The notes under the pieces were generated by a model. That model searched no databases, was not told where the DNA came from, and saw only the letters and a program-made list of their open reading frames with translations. DNA of 63,290 nucleotides. Source: Rhodobacteraceae bacterium bin131. Lineage in GTDB: Bacteria; Pseudomonadota; Alphaproteobacteria; Rhodobacterales; Rhodobacteraceae. The DNA is taken from contig MPNP01000008.1 in assembly GCA_002239085.1 (NCBI GenBank), positions 1 to 63,290 of the forward strand, read 5' to 3'. Made by a program: the position numbers and the translations under genes. Below, in pieces: positions 38,172 through 48,404 of the stretch; positions within the stretch are counted from its first letter, which is position 1; each line of letters opens with the position of its first letter.

Positions 38172-39497
38172 CTACATTTCCAGTTTGGTCAATTGTTCTT
38201 CTACCACCGCAATTGCCGCACTTCTTGCTTGAACTTTGCTGAGCCAACTCGCCAGAACAGATTGAACTTCAGGATGCAGTTGCTGAATGAGTTCTAATAC
38301 CTGATTTAGGTCTCCCTCTTGTAACCTTGCTTGAATTCTTGATAAAACCGCACTGGCACTATCCCCTTCAGATTCAGTCATCCTTCTGACCCGAATGAGT
38401 GAGTTCACGACCTCCCAGACACTCCCTTGAAGAGTATTCTCACTTTCTAAAGCGGGTTCGGCTTCAATGGCTTTGAATACAAGTTCCTCAAATTCTTGTT
38501 GCAAATTCAGAAGCGTAGTCACACCTGTTTCGGCATAAGCAATAACAGTTTCCGGTAATGAAAGCTCCAAACTTTCATATCGATTGATAAAGCCAGCATA
38601 TGGAATACCTAACTCAAGAGATGTTCTAATTCCAATGAGTGTTATGGCTTTAAGGATTAATTGTGACTCTTCGACTATTTTGGATTCGGCAAGATTCTGC
38701 TCTTCAGCCAATTGGTCATCTGATGTGACTCTCATTTCAAGTTCACGCAATTGAATTCGAAGAATTTCAAGTGACTCATTCATTTCTTGATAAGCCAAAA
38801 GTTGGGTGTTAAGCCTTTTTACTTCGCTCGCTAAATAACCAACACTCATTTCGCCTGTTTGGGAAATGTTACCTTCAAATGCTCTGGAGTTGACATTATT
38901 GGTGGTTTGACCGCCAGGAGAATTGGTCTGGTTTGAGGTTGGCAATTGAATCGCTTCAATTTCTGCTATGGTACTTATTGTCAAGCTTTCGAAATTGCGA
39001 AACTCGTTCCTAAGTGAATTCACGTCAGATATAATATCATTGACTTGATTGACCAATTCAAACAGCCGAGATTCTTCACCTTCATTGGAAGCCACTAATC
39101 CAGAAAGCTCCTGATTGATCTGGGAAATTTTGGCTTGAATGTCGACAACTTGTGAACTGATATTTTGGCTGAATGAGTCACTTTCAACCACCTCTACCCT
39201 TTGATTTAATTCCATCACTTGGGTATCAAGTTGAGTGATTTGGTTGACAAGCACATTTGAGCTTGTTCCAACAAAGTTATTGATTACTATGGCAGTTATG
39301 ACACCGACTACTCCTCCAACTAATCCAGCGACTAAACCAAACCGAACTCCCCAACCCAAAGCTGATTTCAAACGTAAAGAAAAATCTTTCGGAGGAACGT
39401 TTCCATTCGCAACTTCTGATTCTTCGATACCTTGATGTTGTTCGGTTGTCTCTGCTGAGTTTTTTGTTTCTTTTTTTGGTTTCACAATTATTCCCAC
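38172..39497 (-). CDS. mitofilin-family (COG4223) coiled-coil inner-membrane protein
   Basis: 441 aa. Polar N-terminus with Glu/Gln-rich stretch, a single membrane helix (residues 52-75, GLVAGLVGGVVGVITAIVIN), then a long heptad-rich region (residues 80-280) and a helical C-terminal domain. This is the layout of alphaproteobacterial Mic60/mitofilin homologues, which shape intracytoplasmic membranes. Position between hemD and the HemY-like gene is diagnostic. The sequence is too diverged to point at individual functional residues. Confidence 0.85.
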   Translation of the reverse strand: MGIIVKPKKETKNSAETTEQHQGIEESEVANGNVPPKDFSLRLKSALGWGVRFGLVAGLVGGVVGVITAIVINNFVGTSSNVLVNQITQLDTQVMELNQRVEVVESDSFSQNISSQVVDIQAKISQINQELSGLVASNEGEESRLFELVNQVNDIISDVNSLRNEFRNFESLTISTIAEIEAIQLPTSNQTNSPGGQTTNNVNSRAFEGNISQTGEMSVGYLASEVKRLNTQLLAYQEMNESLEILRIQLRELEMRVTSDDQLAEEQNLAESKIVEESQLILKAITLIGIRTSLELGIPYAGFINRYESLELSLPETVIAYAETGVTTLLNLQQEFEELVFKAIEAEPALESENTLQGSVWEVVNSLIRVRRMTESEGDSASAVLSRIQARLQEGDLNQVLELIQQLHPEVQSVLASWLSKVQARSAAIAVVEEQLTKLEM

Positions 39498-39691
39498 AGT
39501 TTGCTAGGAAGTTCCATACAATTATAGATGACTTAATGCTTAAAGGATTAACTCATGCTATTAATTCTGAGTTTTACTTTCTGTTTAATGTATGTTATCC
39601 CTAAAATTAAGGGCTTCAAACGAGTTGTTATTCAATTATCTTCAGGGAGATGTAGTCCAGTCATACCTTACTGTTTTCGCCCATAGATTAT

Positions 39692-40402
39692 TCATTGTGA
39701 TAAATCTAGGGAAATTTTAGCAATTTGATGTGGAAAACTCATCTCCGTGGGAGGGTCAGCGATTACTTTTTTCCAATTAAGTGTAAAGGCATCACTGATA
39801 CTTTGGCTAATACAAAAAATCGTATTGTTGCGAAAGCTTCTTTTGTTGCATTCCTGAGTAAGGATTTTTGCTGTCCGAATCGAATAAAGCGGAATCAAGC
39901 AGTCTTCAGAATTCAGTAACTCTATGGCCTGTGTTGAAAGGGTTTTAGGATTTTGCTCATAAACTAACTTTTCAACCACTATCAAACCATATTGTTTTAG
40001 GCGATTTTTTAGATCTGTTGTGACGTATTTGCCGCGTAAGTAAAGTAATCGGGTTTGCGGTTTAAGAGTCACAAGGTGCTGGATTAGATCTTCAACCTGA
40101 TGCTCTTTAGTCACGACATTGAGACCATATGATTGAGCAATCTTTGCGGTCTGAGTCCCCACACAGTATATTGTTTTTCCTTTAAGTGATTTGATGGTAT
40201 CACCCAATGATTTTAGAGCATTTTGAGAGGTTACTATTATCCCTTCAAAGTCTCCAAATTCTAACACTGTAGAATGGTAGACAATTTCAATGAGTGGGGA
40301 TTGAACTATATTGAGACCAGGGATAATTGCCTTAAGTTCGCTTGCCAACCTATCTGAAGCATCATGCGGTCGAGTGATCAATACTGGTCTTGGTTTGGCC
40401 AA
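39692..40402 (-). CDS. hemD: uroporphyrinogen-III synthase HemD
   Basis: 236 aa. PVLITRPHDASDRLASEL at the N-terminus, FEGIIVTSQNALKSL near residue 72, YCVGTQTAKIA near 100 and a late IFCISQSISDAF give the two alternating Rossmann-like lobes of HemD. Cyclises hydroxymethylbilane in tetrapyrrole synthesis. hemC, usually next to it in this class, is absent here. Confidence 0.88.
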   Translation of the reverse strand: MAKPRPVLITRPHDASDRLASELKAIIPGLNIVQSPLIEIVYHSTVLEFGDFEGIIVTSQNALKSLGDTIKSLKGKTIYCVGTQTAKIAQSYGLNVVTKEHQVEDLIQHLVTLKPQTRLLYLRGKYVTTDLKNRLKQYGLIVVEKLVYEQNPKTLSTQAIELLNSEDCLIPLYSIRTAKILTQECNKRSFRNNTIFCISQSISDAFTLNWKKVIADPPTEMSFPHQIAKISLDLSQ

Positions 40403-40533
40403 GTAAACTACTCCATAGTTTCCGTTTGGGTTGGTCAGCGTGTCAATTTAGCCTAATTCGTAAGAATACGCAACAGGGGTATTCTTCAAGAGCATAAATC
40501 TGTAATTCAGCAAATTTTTATGCTGGCTTTAAA

Positions 40534-41144
40534 CTATCCATCTCGCAATTGTTTGGATTGATTCAGCGGTACTGAAGGAGCCCAGTTATCAAGGCGGCAC
40601 GTATCAGGACCATTATCAAAAACATTTGTGCCATTGACCGCAAGAATTGTTTGAACATCATCATTCTTAATACGACCCGTCAAGCGTTTCCACGGTTTGT
40701 TATCCGTTGGCATAAGATTAACCTGCAGCTTTCTTTGTGGTTCTTCGCTCGCATCTTCACTCCTGTTGTCCCCTACCGCAAGAATGGCGATACCTGAATA
40801 AGCATCCAGTGGGGTACGTATAATTTCACCTTCCGCATTAGCTCCCTCAGTCGTTATAGTGTGACCATCTCGCTTGGCAATCCGAAAATTACCTGTGCCT
40901 TCATGCCTTCACCAAATCCCTTGATTTTGTCTACCATTAGTGGCGATTAGTCTTTCCGAAACAGAAATAGATATATCACAGCTTGTGAAGTTGCAGTACA
41001 ATTAATGCTGCCTGTGGCGAGTATAGCAGAATTCGTGCAAGGACATATCTCCGCATCTTGAGCCGATACGTTGACTGGTAGAAACACACTCCATGAAACG
41101 AGAAAGAAAAGAACTGACAACAGACTAAAATAGCGGCTTAACAT
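40534..41144 (-). pseudogene. frameshifted secreted-protein gene (two fragments)
   Basis: The ATG at 41144 has AAGGA in front and opens a signal peptide (MLSRYFSLLSVLFFLVSW...VSA) followed by a Cys-containing mature start (EICPCTNS, INCTAT); this frame stops at 40947. About 45 bases further a second, different frame (from about 40900 to the stop at 40534) continues for about 120 codons (for example AGIAILAVGDNRSEDA-like segment, NDDVQTILAVNGTNVF, DTCRLDNW) without its own ribosome site. I infer one secreted Cys-containing protein broken by a frameshift and stop. Family not recognised. It sits where hemC would be expected. Confidence 0.5.
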
Positions 41145-41599
41145 TTTGCAATCCTTGCTAAGTTTCTTTAAACATGAAGAGAGGGGGGGGGTAGATGATT
41201 TTATTTTGCAGGAATCGCACTGATTATCATGTACTATCAAGTTTATTTAAATGGAAAGCATAATTTAAATCCTTTCTAGCCATAGAGTTGTATGAGAATA
41301 TGTTTGCATAAATCTCTTATGGAGTGTCAATGAAAAATAGAGTCATTTTGGCATTACTATGTTTGAAGTGATAAAATTAAGCATGAATGAATTCACAACA
41401 TTTTCTCTTCCTTATAGTGAATTTAGACCTGATACCTGATTCGAAGAGAAAACTCAATTTGTCGCTCATTGTCACTTTGATTGACGTTCTATGGAAAAAC
41501 TTTAACGGGTCTATATTCTTCAATAGCCATTCACTGGAAAGCACAATATGTGATTGTAAAGCCGGTTAATTTTATATCAATTTTTTAAGGAGTACTGAT
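41145..41599. other. intergenic region before tsaD
   Basis: 455 bp. A run of nine G lies at 41183-41191. A 60-codon frame (41387-41569) has no ribosome site and no recognisable domain. The tsaD ribosome site AAGGAG lies just before 41600. Confidence 0.4.
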
Positions 41600-42712
41600 T
41601 TGGCTATTCCAAACTCACAAAGTATGACAGTTCTTGGTATTGAAAGTAGTTGCGATGATACGTCTGTTGCCCTCATCAAACATAAGGCAAACATCCACCC
41701 ACAAGTATTATCCCTCATCGTTTTGAACCAAAATCACCTGCATAAACAATATGGAGGTATTGTTCCAGAGATTGCTGCAAGAGCACACTCAGACAAATTA
41801 GATTATTGCACTATTGAGGCTCTTAGGCAGGCTAATTCAAAAGTCCATGATATTGACCTAGTTTCCGTTACTGCTGGACCAGGACTTATTGGAGGTGTTT
41901 TATCAGGGGTGGCCTTTGCAAAGGGTCTTTCATGGGGAATTGGAATTCCTATTGTGGGTGTTAACCACTTAGCAGCCCACGCATTATCCCCCGGATTAAC
42001 AACTGAGTGTCATTTCCCCTACTTATGCTTACTTATTTCTGGAGGCCACTGTCAATTTCTCGCGGTGCTTTCTCCAAAAGAGTATAGGCGTTTAGGTGGC
42101 ACCATTGACGATGCCCCTGGCGAAGCATTTGATAAAACTGCTCGACATCTTGGCCTTCCCCAGCCGGGAGGGCCTAGCATTGAGAAACTAGCAAAAAATG
42201 GTGTCAGTGATCGATATCATTTTCCCCGACCTCTTACAGGCAGAGAGGGATGTGACCTTTCTTTTTCTGGGTTGAAAACAGCTTTTCTGAGAGAAGTAGA
42301 AAAAATACATGGTACAACCGGAAGTGTCAGCGAACAGCAACAGGCAGACTTATGTGCGAGTTTCCAAAAAGCTGTGAGTGATACCTTAAGAATTAAATCA
42401 CAGACAGCTATCACTCAATTTGAAACACAGATGAAACAGAAGCCTACCTTTTTTGCCTTGACCGGTGGCGTAGCAGCTAATCATGAATTACGCGGTTCAA
42501 TTGAAGCCCTTTGTCATGATAACGGAATTAAATTTTATGCTCCTCCACTTAAATATTGCACTGATAATGGTGCCATGATAGCATGGGCTGGTTTACAATT
42601 ATTTTATTTAGGCCAAGCTGATGGCTTGGAATTACAAGCCCGTTCGAGATGGCCATTAGATCCAAACAGCCGACCTCTATTGGGGTTTGGAAAAAAAGGT
42701 GCTAAAGCTTAG
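41600..42712 (+). CDS. tsaD: tRNA N6-adenosine threonylcarbamoyltransferase TsaD
   Basis: 370 aa, TTG start behind AAGGAG. ASKHA-fold protein: GIESSCDDTSVAL at the N-terminus, metal-binding His pair in VNHLAAHALS, LISGGHCQFL, and FALTGGVAANHELR and YCTDNGAMIAWAG near the end. It transfers threonylcarbamoyl to A37 of tRNAs that read ANN codons. In this class it is often beside hemC, which is not present here. Confidence 0.96.
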   Translation: MAIPNSQSMTVLGIESSCDDTSVALIKHKANIHPQVLSLIVLNQNHLHKQYGGIVPEIAARAHSDKLDYCTIEALRQANSKVHDIDLVSVTAGPGLIGGVLSGVAFAKGLSWGIGIPIVGVNHLAAHALSPGLTTECHFPYLCLLISGGHCQFLAVLSPKEYRRLGGTIDDAPGEAFDKTARHLGLPQPGGPSIEKLAKNGVSDRYHFPRPLTGREGCDLSFSGLKTAFLREVEKIHGTTGSVSEQQQADLCASFQKAVSDTLRIKSQTAITQFETQMKQKPTFFALTGGVAANHELRGSIEALCHDNGIKFYAPPLKYCTDNGAMIAWAGLQLFYLGQADGLELQARSRWPLDPNSRPLLGFGKKGAKA

Positions 42713-42772
42713 AAATGAAATTCGTATTTTGTAAAAATCAATTTAATGGACGAAAGGCCGAATTGTGAGATC

Positions 42773-43195
42773 ATGAGATATTGGTTGTTTAAATCAGAAC
42801 CCAGTGAATGGAGCTGGGAAGATCAAATCGCCAAAGGCGAAATTGGTGAAGAATGGGATGGTATCCGAAATTATCAAGCGCGTAACTATATGCAAGAAAT
42901 GAATATCGGTGACTTGGGGTTCTTTTATCACTCACAAACGTCAAAAACGATTGAAGGTATTGTTGAGGTCATCGCGACTGCTCACCAAGATAGCACTACC
43001 GATGACTCTCGTTGGCGCTGTGTTGATGTGAAAGCAGTAAAGCCATTTAAAAAACCCGTTTCTTTAAAAGAATGTAAATCAGTTGTAGAACTTTCAGATA
43101 TGGTTCTTGTCAATAACTCTCGTTTGTCAGTTCAACCAGTCAAGGAAAATGAATGGAATATCATCTGTTCAATGGGAGGCATTGACAATGCTTAA
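42773..43195 (+). CDS. EVE-domain protein
   Basis: 140 aa from the ATG at 42773. RYWLFKSEPSEWSWEDQ, GIRNYQARNYMQEMNIGDLGFFYHS and the later LSVQPVKENEWNIICSMGG are the conserved parts of EVE (PUA-like) domains, which bind modified DNA or RNA bases. Stand-alone EVE proteins next to tsaD or gpsA are common in alphaproteobacteria. Modified nucleotide unknown. Confidence 0.9.
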   Translation: MRYWLFKSEPSEWSWEDQIAKGEIGEEWDGIRNYQARNYMQEMNIGDLGFFYHSQTSKTIEGIVEVIATAHQDSTTDDSRWRCVDVKAVKPFKKPVSLKECKSVVELSDMVLVNNSRLSVQPVKENEWNIICSMGGIDNA

Positions 43196-43763
43196 TCGTG
43201 GAAATTTATTTTAATTTACGACATTTTATTAAGTAAAGATTTGATCAAGCACTGCCAATTTGTTGGAATTTAATTCCCTCTTTATCACACAGAGCAAGAA
43301 AGTTTGATAACCCCACTTATTAGGTTAACTTCAATACTTCCTTTTCAATTGTATATCTCCTATTGAGCGTCAATCAAGGTGATTGGGTGATTGCCAAGGG
43401 CGAGTTTACTAGTAAAGGGGGAACGTTAACAGATCTTTAACTCTTGGAGTCTCAATCGTTTTAACCTACTAAGCAACCCCGCCCATCCAAAATAGCAACT
43501 TGGAAATAGATGCTCTCATCAAAATAGCAAAAAATTCCTGACTAGGAAAAATAAAGAAAAAAGCAAGCCGTTTTCAATCGAAAATTCTTGCTGGCTTCTA
43601 GCTAACATTCGCTCTCAACTCCTCAAAACTTGTTGTTTTTACCTCGCAGGTTTAAATTTAATGCTGTCGAAATGTTGCCCTGAAATAACATTTTAATTTT
43701 AACTTTGCGTATCTTATAATTTTAATAATACCTTACTAAAGGTGCCTTGCAAGGAACCAACTT
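43196..43763. other. 568-bp AT-rich gap before IS1634 transposase
   Basis: No supported gene. The left boundary of the IS1634-type element must lie here but I could not find a convincing terminal inverted repeat pair. Confidence 0.4.
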
Positions 43764-45497
43764 ATGTCTCTCAGCGTTGATGTCATCCCAAACCGAACCT
43801 CGCCTCCCGCAATCCTCCTCCGCGAAGCTTGGCGCGATGGTAAACGGATCCGCAGAAGAACCATCGCTAATCTCTCCAAGATGCCACCCTTCCTCATTGA
43901 CGCCATTCGCCTCAGCCTCGCAGGAGGGGTCACGTTCCCATCGCTCAACGCCGCTGTCGATATCCGACGATCCCTCCCATATGGACATATTGCCGCGGTA
44001 TTGGGAACACTCCAGTCACTTGGCCTGATTCGTGTCTTCGGGCGCAAATCGGAGCGAATGCGGGACCTCCTTGTAGCAGCCGTGATCGCTCGTGTCGTGG
44101 ACCCCACTTCGCAGCTTTCTGTGGCCCAAACACTCTCGCCAGAAACCGCATCCACAAGCCTTGAAGCAGTACTTGAACTTGGTCAAGTCTCGGACAACGA
44201 AGTACTCCTCATGCTGGACTGGCTCCTGAAGCGAAAGCCATGGATTGAGAGGAGCCTCGCAAACCGGCACCTCAAAGGAGAGAACACACTGCTCCTTTAC
44301 AACGTGAGTAGCTCCAACCGCGATGAGAAGAAGAACAAGCGACAGATCACCTACGGACTGCTATGTTCTGCGGACGGGTGTCCTGTCGCCCTCAAGGTGT
44401 TCGCAGGTAACACCGGCGAATCCACCACCGTGGCGTCCCAAGTGGATACCGTCCGCAAGCGCTTTGGCATTGACCGCGTAGCCTTTGTCGGCGACCGGGG
44501 CATGCTCAAGACGGCTCGCATCCGCAAGGACATGAAGTCAGCAGAGCTTGACTGGGTATCGGCTCTGAAGTCAGGCGACATCCGCAAACTAATTCAAGAG
44601 GATCCAATGGGTGTTCTAGCTCCATTGACCGCCGAAGAACTGGTTCTCAACGCCGTAGCGGAGGTCATCAGCACGGATTTTCCCGGTGAGCGGCTCATGG
44701 TCTGCCTGAACCCACGACTCCGGCACGAACGAGCTCGGAAGCGCACCGCATTCCTCCATGCAACCGAGGAGGTACTGGAGACAATAGCAGCCGCGGTGCG
44801 ATCTGGTCGCTTGAAGGGGAAAGAATGTATCAACCGCCGGGTGGAACACGACATCAACCGCCGGAAAGTCGGCAAACACTTTACCATTGATGTCACTGAT
44901 GACGCCATTGTCTGGTACCGCCGGCAAGACCGTATCACCGCTGAGGCACGGCTTGACGGCATCTACGTCATCCGTACCAGTCTGGATACCACGGCACTGG
45001 GTTCCGAAGCGGCAGTGGAAGCTTACAAGAGCATCGCACGGATTGAGCGGGCGTTCCACATGATGAAAGCCACCCGACTCAAGGTCCGACCTGTAGACGT
45101 CTATTCCGAAAACCATATCCGTGCTTACATGTTCGTGTGTATGCTGGCGTATTACTTGGAATGGCACATGCGCCAGCGCCTTGCACCACTCCTGTTTGAG
45201 GACGACGACCACAAGGGAGCACGGGCACAAAGGAATTCCCCTGTGGAACCAACCAGAGTCTCCAAGGGTACACAAACCAAGGCAATCACCAAGCGCACTT
45301 CCGAGGGGCCGCCGGTTCACGATTTCACGGCACTACTCGCCGACCTCGCCACTCTGACACTGAATGAGGTCACTCTAACTGGAAGTTCAGACTATGCTTT
45401 TCCACTACTGGCGACCCCGACGGAGTTACAAAACCGAGCCTTTGACCTGCTGGAGATTGACCCAGCCAATTATGTTGCCATGTCAGTGGCAGGTTGA
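43764..45497 (+). mobile_element. IS1634-family transposase, catalytic region damaged
   Basis: 577 codons, open reading frame intact; visibly richer in G and C than its neighbours, so recently acquired. IS1634 features: GLLCSADGCPVALKVFAGNT, FVGDRGMLKTARI (second catalytic Asp) and IERAFHMMKA (catalytic Glu). The first catalytic Asp is expected in a YDVSSSY motif; here the sequence reads YNVSSS and then jumps to NRDEKKNKRQ, lacking about 14 residues (the usual Y-x-E-G...P-L-A stretch). The transposase is therefore probably inactive in spite of the open frame. Terminal repeats not identified. Confidence 0.85.
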
Positions 45498-45662
45498 ACC
45501 CACAAAAATCTGCCCTCAAACCCTGTAAATACAAGGGAATCATGTCAAAAATTTCAAAATGAAGTTTTGTCTAGAAGTTTGTTTATTTCCTAGAAATGGC
45601 GAAACCTTTAAATGCTTTGGATTCACCACGGTAATGAAAATTTCCTTAATAAGGTGATTAAC

Positions 45663-46325
45663 CTACTTGCCTGTCTGTCCTGCCTCCGCAGAAGTACCGT
45701 ATTTCGGGAGGTCAGCGGAGGGGATATTACGGGCAGCAAGCAAGGTGTCTCTCACAAAAGCAATGTGAGCTGTTTCCTCAATGATCTCAGCAAGGTACTG
45801 AGCAGACATCAGCGATTTGCCCACCCCTATGGTACCATGATTGGCAAGCATAGCGGCCATTACCTTAAGATCACGAAACACCGGACTTATTTCTCTCTCG
45901 GTTTGCGGCCCGCCTTGAGGCGATAGTGGAATCAAGGGTATGCGACCTATTTTCTCAATGGTTTGTACTGTAAGACAGGGAATCGGAAGCCCTGCGCAGG
46001 CATATCCAGTCGCCCAGGGACTGTGATAATGTACAATTGCCTGGATGTCATCCCGAATACGGTAAAGGTCCAGATGGAATCCCAGATCCTTAGAAGGCCG
46101 GTAAGATGATGGTTCAATTGTCCCGTCCAGATGCACAATCTGCAAATTATCACGGGAACATTCATTTAAACCAATTCCAGAAGGTTTAATGATGATCGAA
46201 TCGGAGTTATCCAACCGTACGGAAAGATTCCCTCCGGCGTTGGTTTGAAGCCCCAGATTAAAGCTTCTTTTAGCAACAGAAATGAGTTCGTCCATACGCT
46301 GGAGGATTTTCCTGTTTTCATTCAT
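45663..46325 (-). CDS. class II aldolase/adducin family protein
   Basis: 220 aa. Zn-binding and catalytic pattern of fuculose-phosphate-type aldolases: NAGGNLSVR (phosphate site), KPSGIGLNE, IVHYHSPWATGYA (His-x-His), and LANHGTIGVG (third His). Probably cleaves or decarboxylates a sugar phosphate. Last gene of the minus-strand transport operon; the start overlaps the Tm-1-like gene by eight bases. Confidence 0.88.
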   Translation of the reverse strand: MNENRKILQRMDELISVAKRSFNLGLQTNAGGNLSVRLDNSDSIIIKPSGIGLNECSRDNLQIVHLDGTIEPSSYRPSKDLGFHLDLYRIRDDIQAIVHYHSPWATGYACAGLPIPCLTVQTIEKIGRIPLIPLSPQGGPQTEREISPVFRDLKVMAAMLANHGTIGVGKSLMSAQYLAEIIEETAHIAFVRDTLLAARNIPSADLPKYGTSAEAGQTGK

Positions 46326-47463
46326 ATTGAGAGTCCTCCTGAAGAGCTTCCATCAGTGCGTTGACTGCAAAGTCGGCCGTTTCTTCATCATTGATATGGG
46401 AATCCAGTATTATGACGTCATAAGATTTGGCCGCACCCTTGAAACATTCAGCTGCAATATTCCGCAACTCCCTGTCTTCAATCGCTCCTCCGGGACAATC
46501 TTCACTCGAAAAACCTCCCATCGGTAATACCAATCGGGTAGGCCCACTCCCCTGATTTAAAGCATGAGCAAGGGCTGTACATGATAATTCTATCTCCTCT
46601 TTTGACATTTTTACATGCGTGAAATAACCCGAATGCTGGTAATGGCGACGCTCAAGAAAATGAGGTGGAACAAGTTCAATTTCGCCAAGGCCTATGAAAT
46701 TCAGACCCCCTGGCAGCATGACACAAGGGAGGTGCCCGGCAGCTGTAAATCGGTCCGGCATGTTAGCATGGACGCCAGCAACGTGAATGCGCGTGATTTC
46801 ATGCACGGTCATATCAATCACACCAGTAAATGCTCCCGCTTTGGCAAAGCGGGAAAAGGCAGCACCGCCAAATCCGTTGGCATGAAATGATGTCGTCTCA
46901 TGTCCTTGCTGACGCAGGCGGGAAATTATTGCTCTAGCGGCGTTCTGGGTTACCCCAAGATTTGTTAACCCAATGGATTTGGTTGCCAATACAGATTGGA
47001 CTTCATGCCGGGCGAGACCTTCAAGCATGTGAGCGGCATTTTCAAGAACGTGCCGGAGGGAACTGTTCAAGCCTTCAATATCCGACAGGGTGGGAATTAA
47101 GACAATGGAATTATCAGAAACGGCAAACCGCGGGTCAAAGGGAAGAGTCGTGACTAGGATTTTAGGAAAATCAAAGGGTAATTGCCTCAGTATCTGAAGA
47201 ATGATTTCTCCTCCGGTACCTCCCCCAAGTCCTAAAACTGCACTGCTATCAGTTAAATGATTCTTGTTGATACGAGTGGCGATTTCCTGCACAACCTTGT
47301 TCATCTGGGTAATCTTTTGAGATGCTTCCCAGGTTTCCCCATTTGACCCGAGGGAAATATCGAGTAGATTAACCTCTACCCCACTGGTTTCCAAGACGTT
47401 TTGGAGATATCCGATTTCTTCAGATTTGGTTTCCAACGTTGCTAGTAAGAGAACGGCCTTCAT
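46318..47463 (-). CDS. Tm-1-like ATP-binding domain protein (UPF0261)
   Basis: 381 aa. ATLETKSEEIGYL near residue 8, GLGGGTGGEIILQ near 77, and the second domain with FHANGFGGAAFSRFAKAG and VLPMGGFSSEDCPGG are typical of UPF0261 proteins, homologues of the plant Tm-1 resistance protein. Enzymatic activity is not established; in bacteria they recur in sugar or organic-acid catabolic clusters. Between permease and aldolase genes here, which supports a catabolic role. Confidence 0.85.
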   Translation of the reverse strand: MKAVLLLATLETKSEEIGYLQNVLETSGVEVNLLDISLGSNGETWEASQKITQMNKVVQEIATRINKNHLTDSSAVLGLGGGTGGEIILQILRQLPFDFPKILVTTLPFDPRFAVSDNSIVLIPTLSDIEGLNSSLRHVLENAAHMLEGLARHEVQSVLATKSIGLTNLGVTQNAARAIISRLRQQGHETTSFHANGFGGAAFSRFAKAGAFTGVIDMTVHEITRIHVAGVHANMPDRFTAAGHLPCVMLPGGLNFIGLGEIELVPPHFLERRHYQHSGYFTHVKMSKEEIELSCTALAHALNQGSGPTRLVLPMGGFSSEDCPGGAIEDRELRNIAAECFKGAAKSYDVIILDSHINDEETADFAVNALMEALQEDSQYE

Positions 47464-47470
47464 TTATAGA

Positions 47471-48400
47471 TTAACCTTTTACCGCTCCTGCAGTCATGCC
47501 GGTAATGATCTGTCGAGAAGCGAAAAGAGTAAAGATTATTGACGGAATCGCCAATAGCATTCCTGTCGCCATGATAACACCCCATTCAACATTAAACTCC
47601 GACATGTTGTTGACAATCAGGATTGGAACGGTTTTCGTATTTCGGTCTGACAAGGCAGAAGCCAAGAGATATTCATTCCATGCAATGCGGAAGGTAAAAA
47701 TTGCGGCGGCGGCAAGACCAGGCTTAATGAGCGGTAGAACTATTTTGAAAAAGACCTGAAAAGGTCCGGCACCATCAACACGCGCCGCTTCTTCCAAAGA
47801 TCTCGGAATCTGGACGATAAAACTTTGTAGTATCCAGATCACGAAGGGGAGATTCATGGCAATGTAAACCAGAATTATTCCGGAGTGTGTACCTGCTAGG
47901 CACACATCACCTCGGCCACCGAACATTTCACGGATCCATTCACCGATCATCGTTGATCTGTCAATGCAGAACTCGTTGTTCCACAGACCGAAAACCGGAA
48001 CCAGCAATACCGCAGGGGGAACCATACGAACCATTAGGGTGGTCAGGGAAACAGTATCGCGTCCCATAAATCGAAACCGGACCAGGGCATAGGCTGCCAT
48101 ACAGCCAATAATCAGGGTCAGGCCAGTTGAAATCAAGGCGATAATAAGGGAATTGATGAAGGCCCCGCCAAACTTCAGGGAACAGAATTCCATATGATCG
48201 GGTTCGTACCACAGAATATCACAAAGAGCGGTCTCATAGTTTTGGATTGTTGGGAGAAAGAGCATTCCCGAAGTACCACCAATAATATCCACATCCAGCT
48301 TGAAGGAGTTGATGAACATTAGGCAGACCGGCCCGACAGCCATAAAAACAAGAGCGGCCAGCAGGGCGTAGAATGCGGGATGTTGACGTTCAGTTTGCAT
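47471..48400 (-). CDS. carbohydrate ABC transporter permease (MalG type)
   Basis: 309 aa from the ATG at 48400, which has GAGAAG in front; the open frame extends further but overlaps the other permease. Six membrane segments; EAA loop RSLEEAARVDGAGPFQVFFKIVLP near residue 200. C-terminal FTLFASRQIITGMTAGAVKG is typical of MalG/UgpE family. Four bases after the upstream permease gene. Confidence 0.92.
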   Translation of the reverse strand: MQTERQHPAFYALLAALVFMAVGPVCLMFINSFKLDVDIIGGTSGMLFLPTIQNYETALCDILWYEPDHMEFCSLKFGGAFINSLIIALISTGLTLIIGCMAAYALVRFRFMGRDTVSLTTLMVRMVPPAVLLVPVFGLWNNEFCIDRSTMIGEWIREMFGGRGDVCLAGTHSGIILVYIAMNLPFVIWILQSFIVQIPRSLEEAARVDGAGPFQVFFKIVLPLIKPGLAAAAIFTFRIAWNEYLLASALSDRNTKTVPILIVNNMSEFNVEWGVIMATGMLLAIPSIIFTLFASRQIITGMTAGAVKG

Positions 48401-48404
48401 CTTC

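Noticed and set aside
41387-41569. 60-codon frame upstream of tsaD
   Set aside because: No ribosome site and composition like surrounding intergenic DNA.
43722-45357. Long minus-strand and alternate frames within the IS1634 gene
   Set aside because: Long shadow frames are expected from the higher G+C content; the plus-strand transposase explains the DNA.
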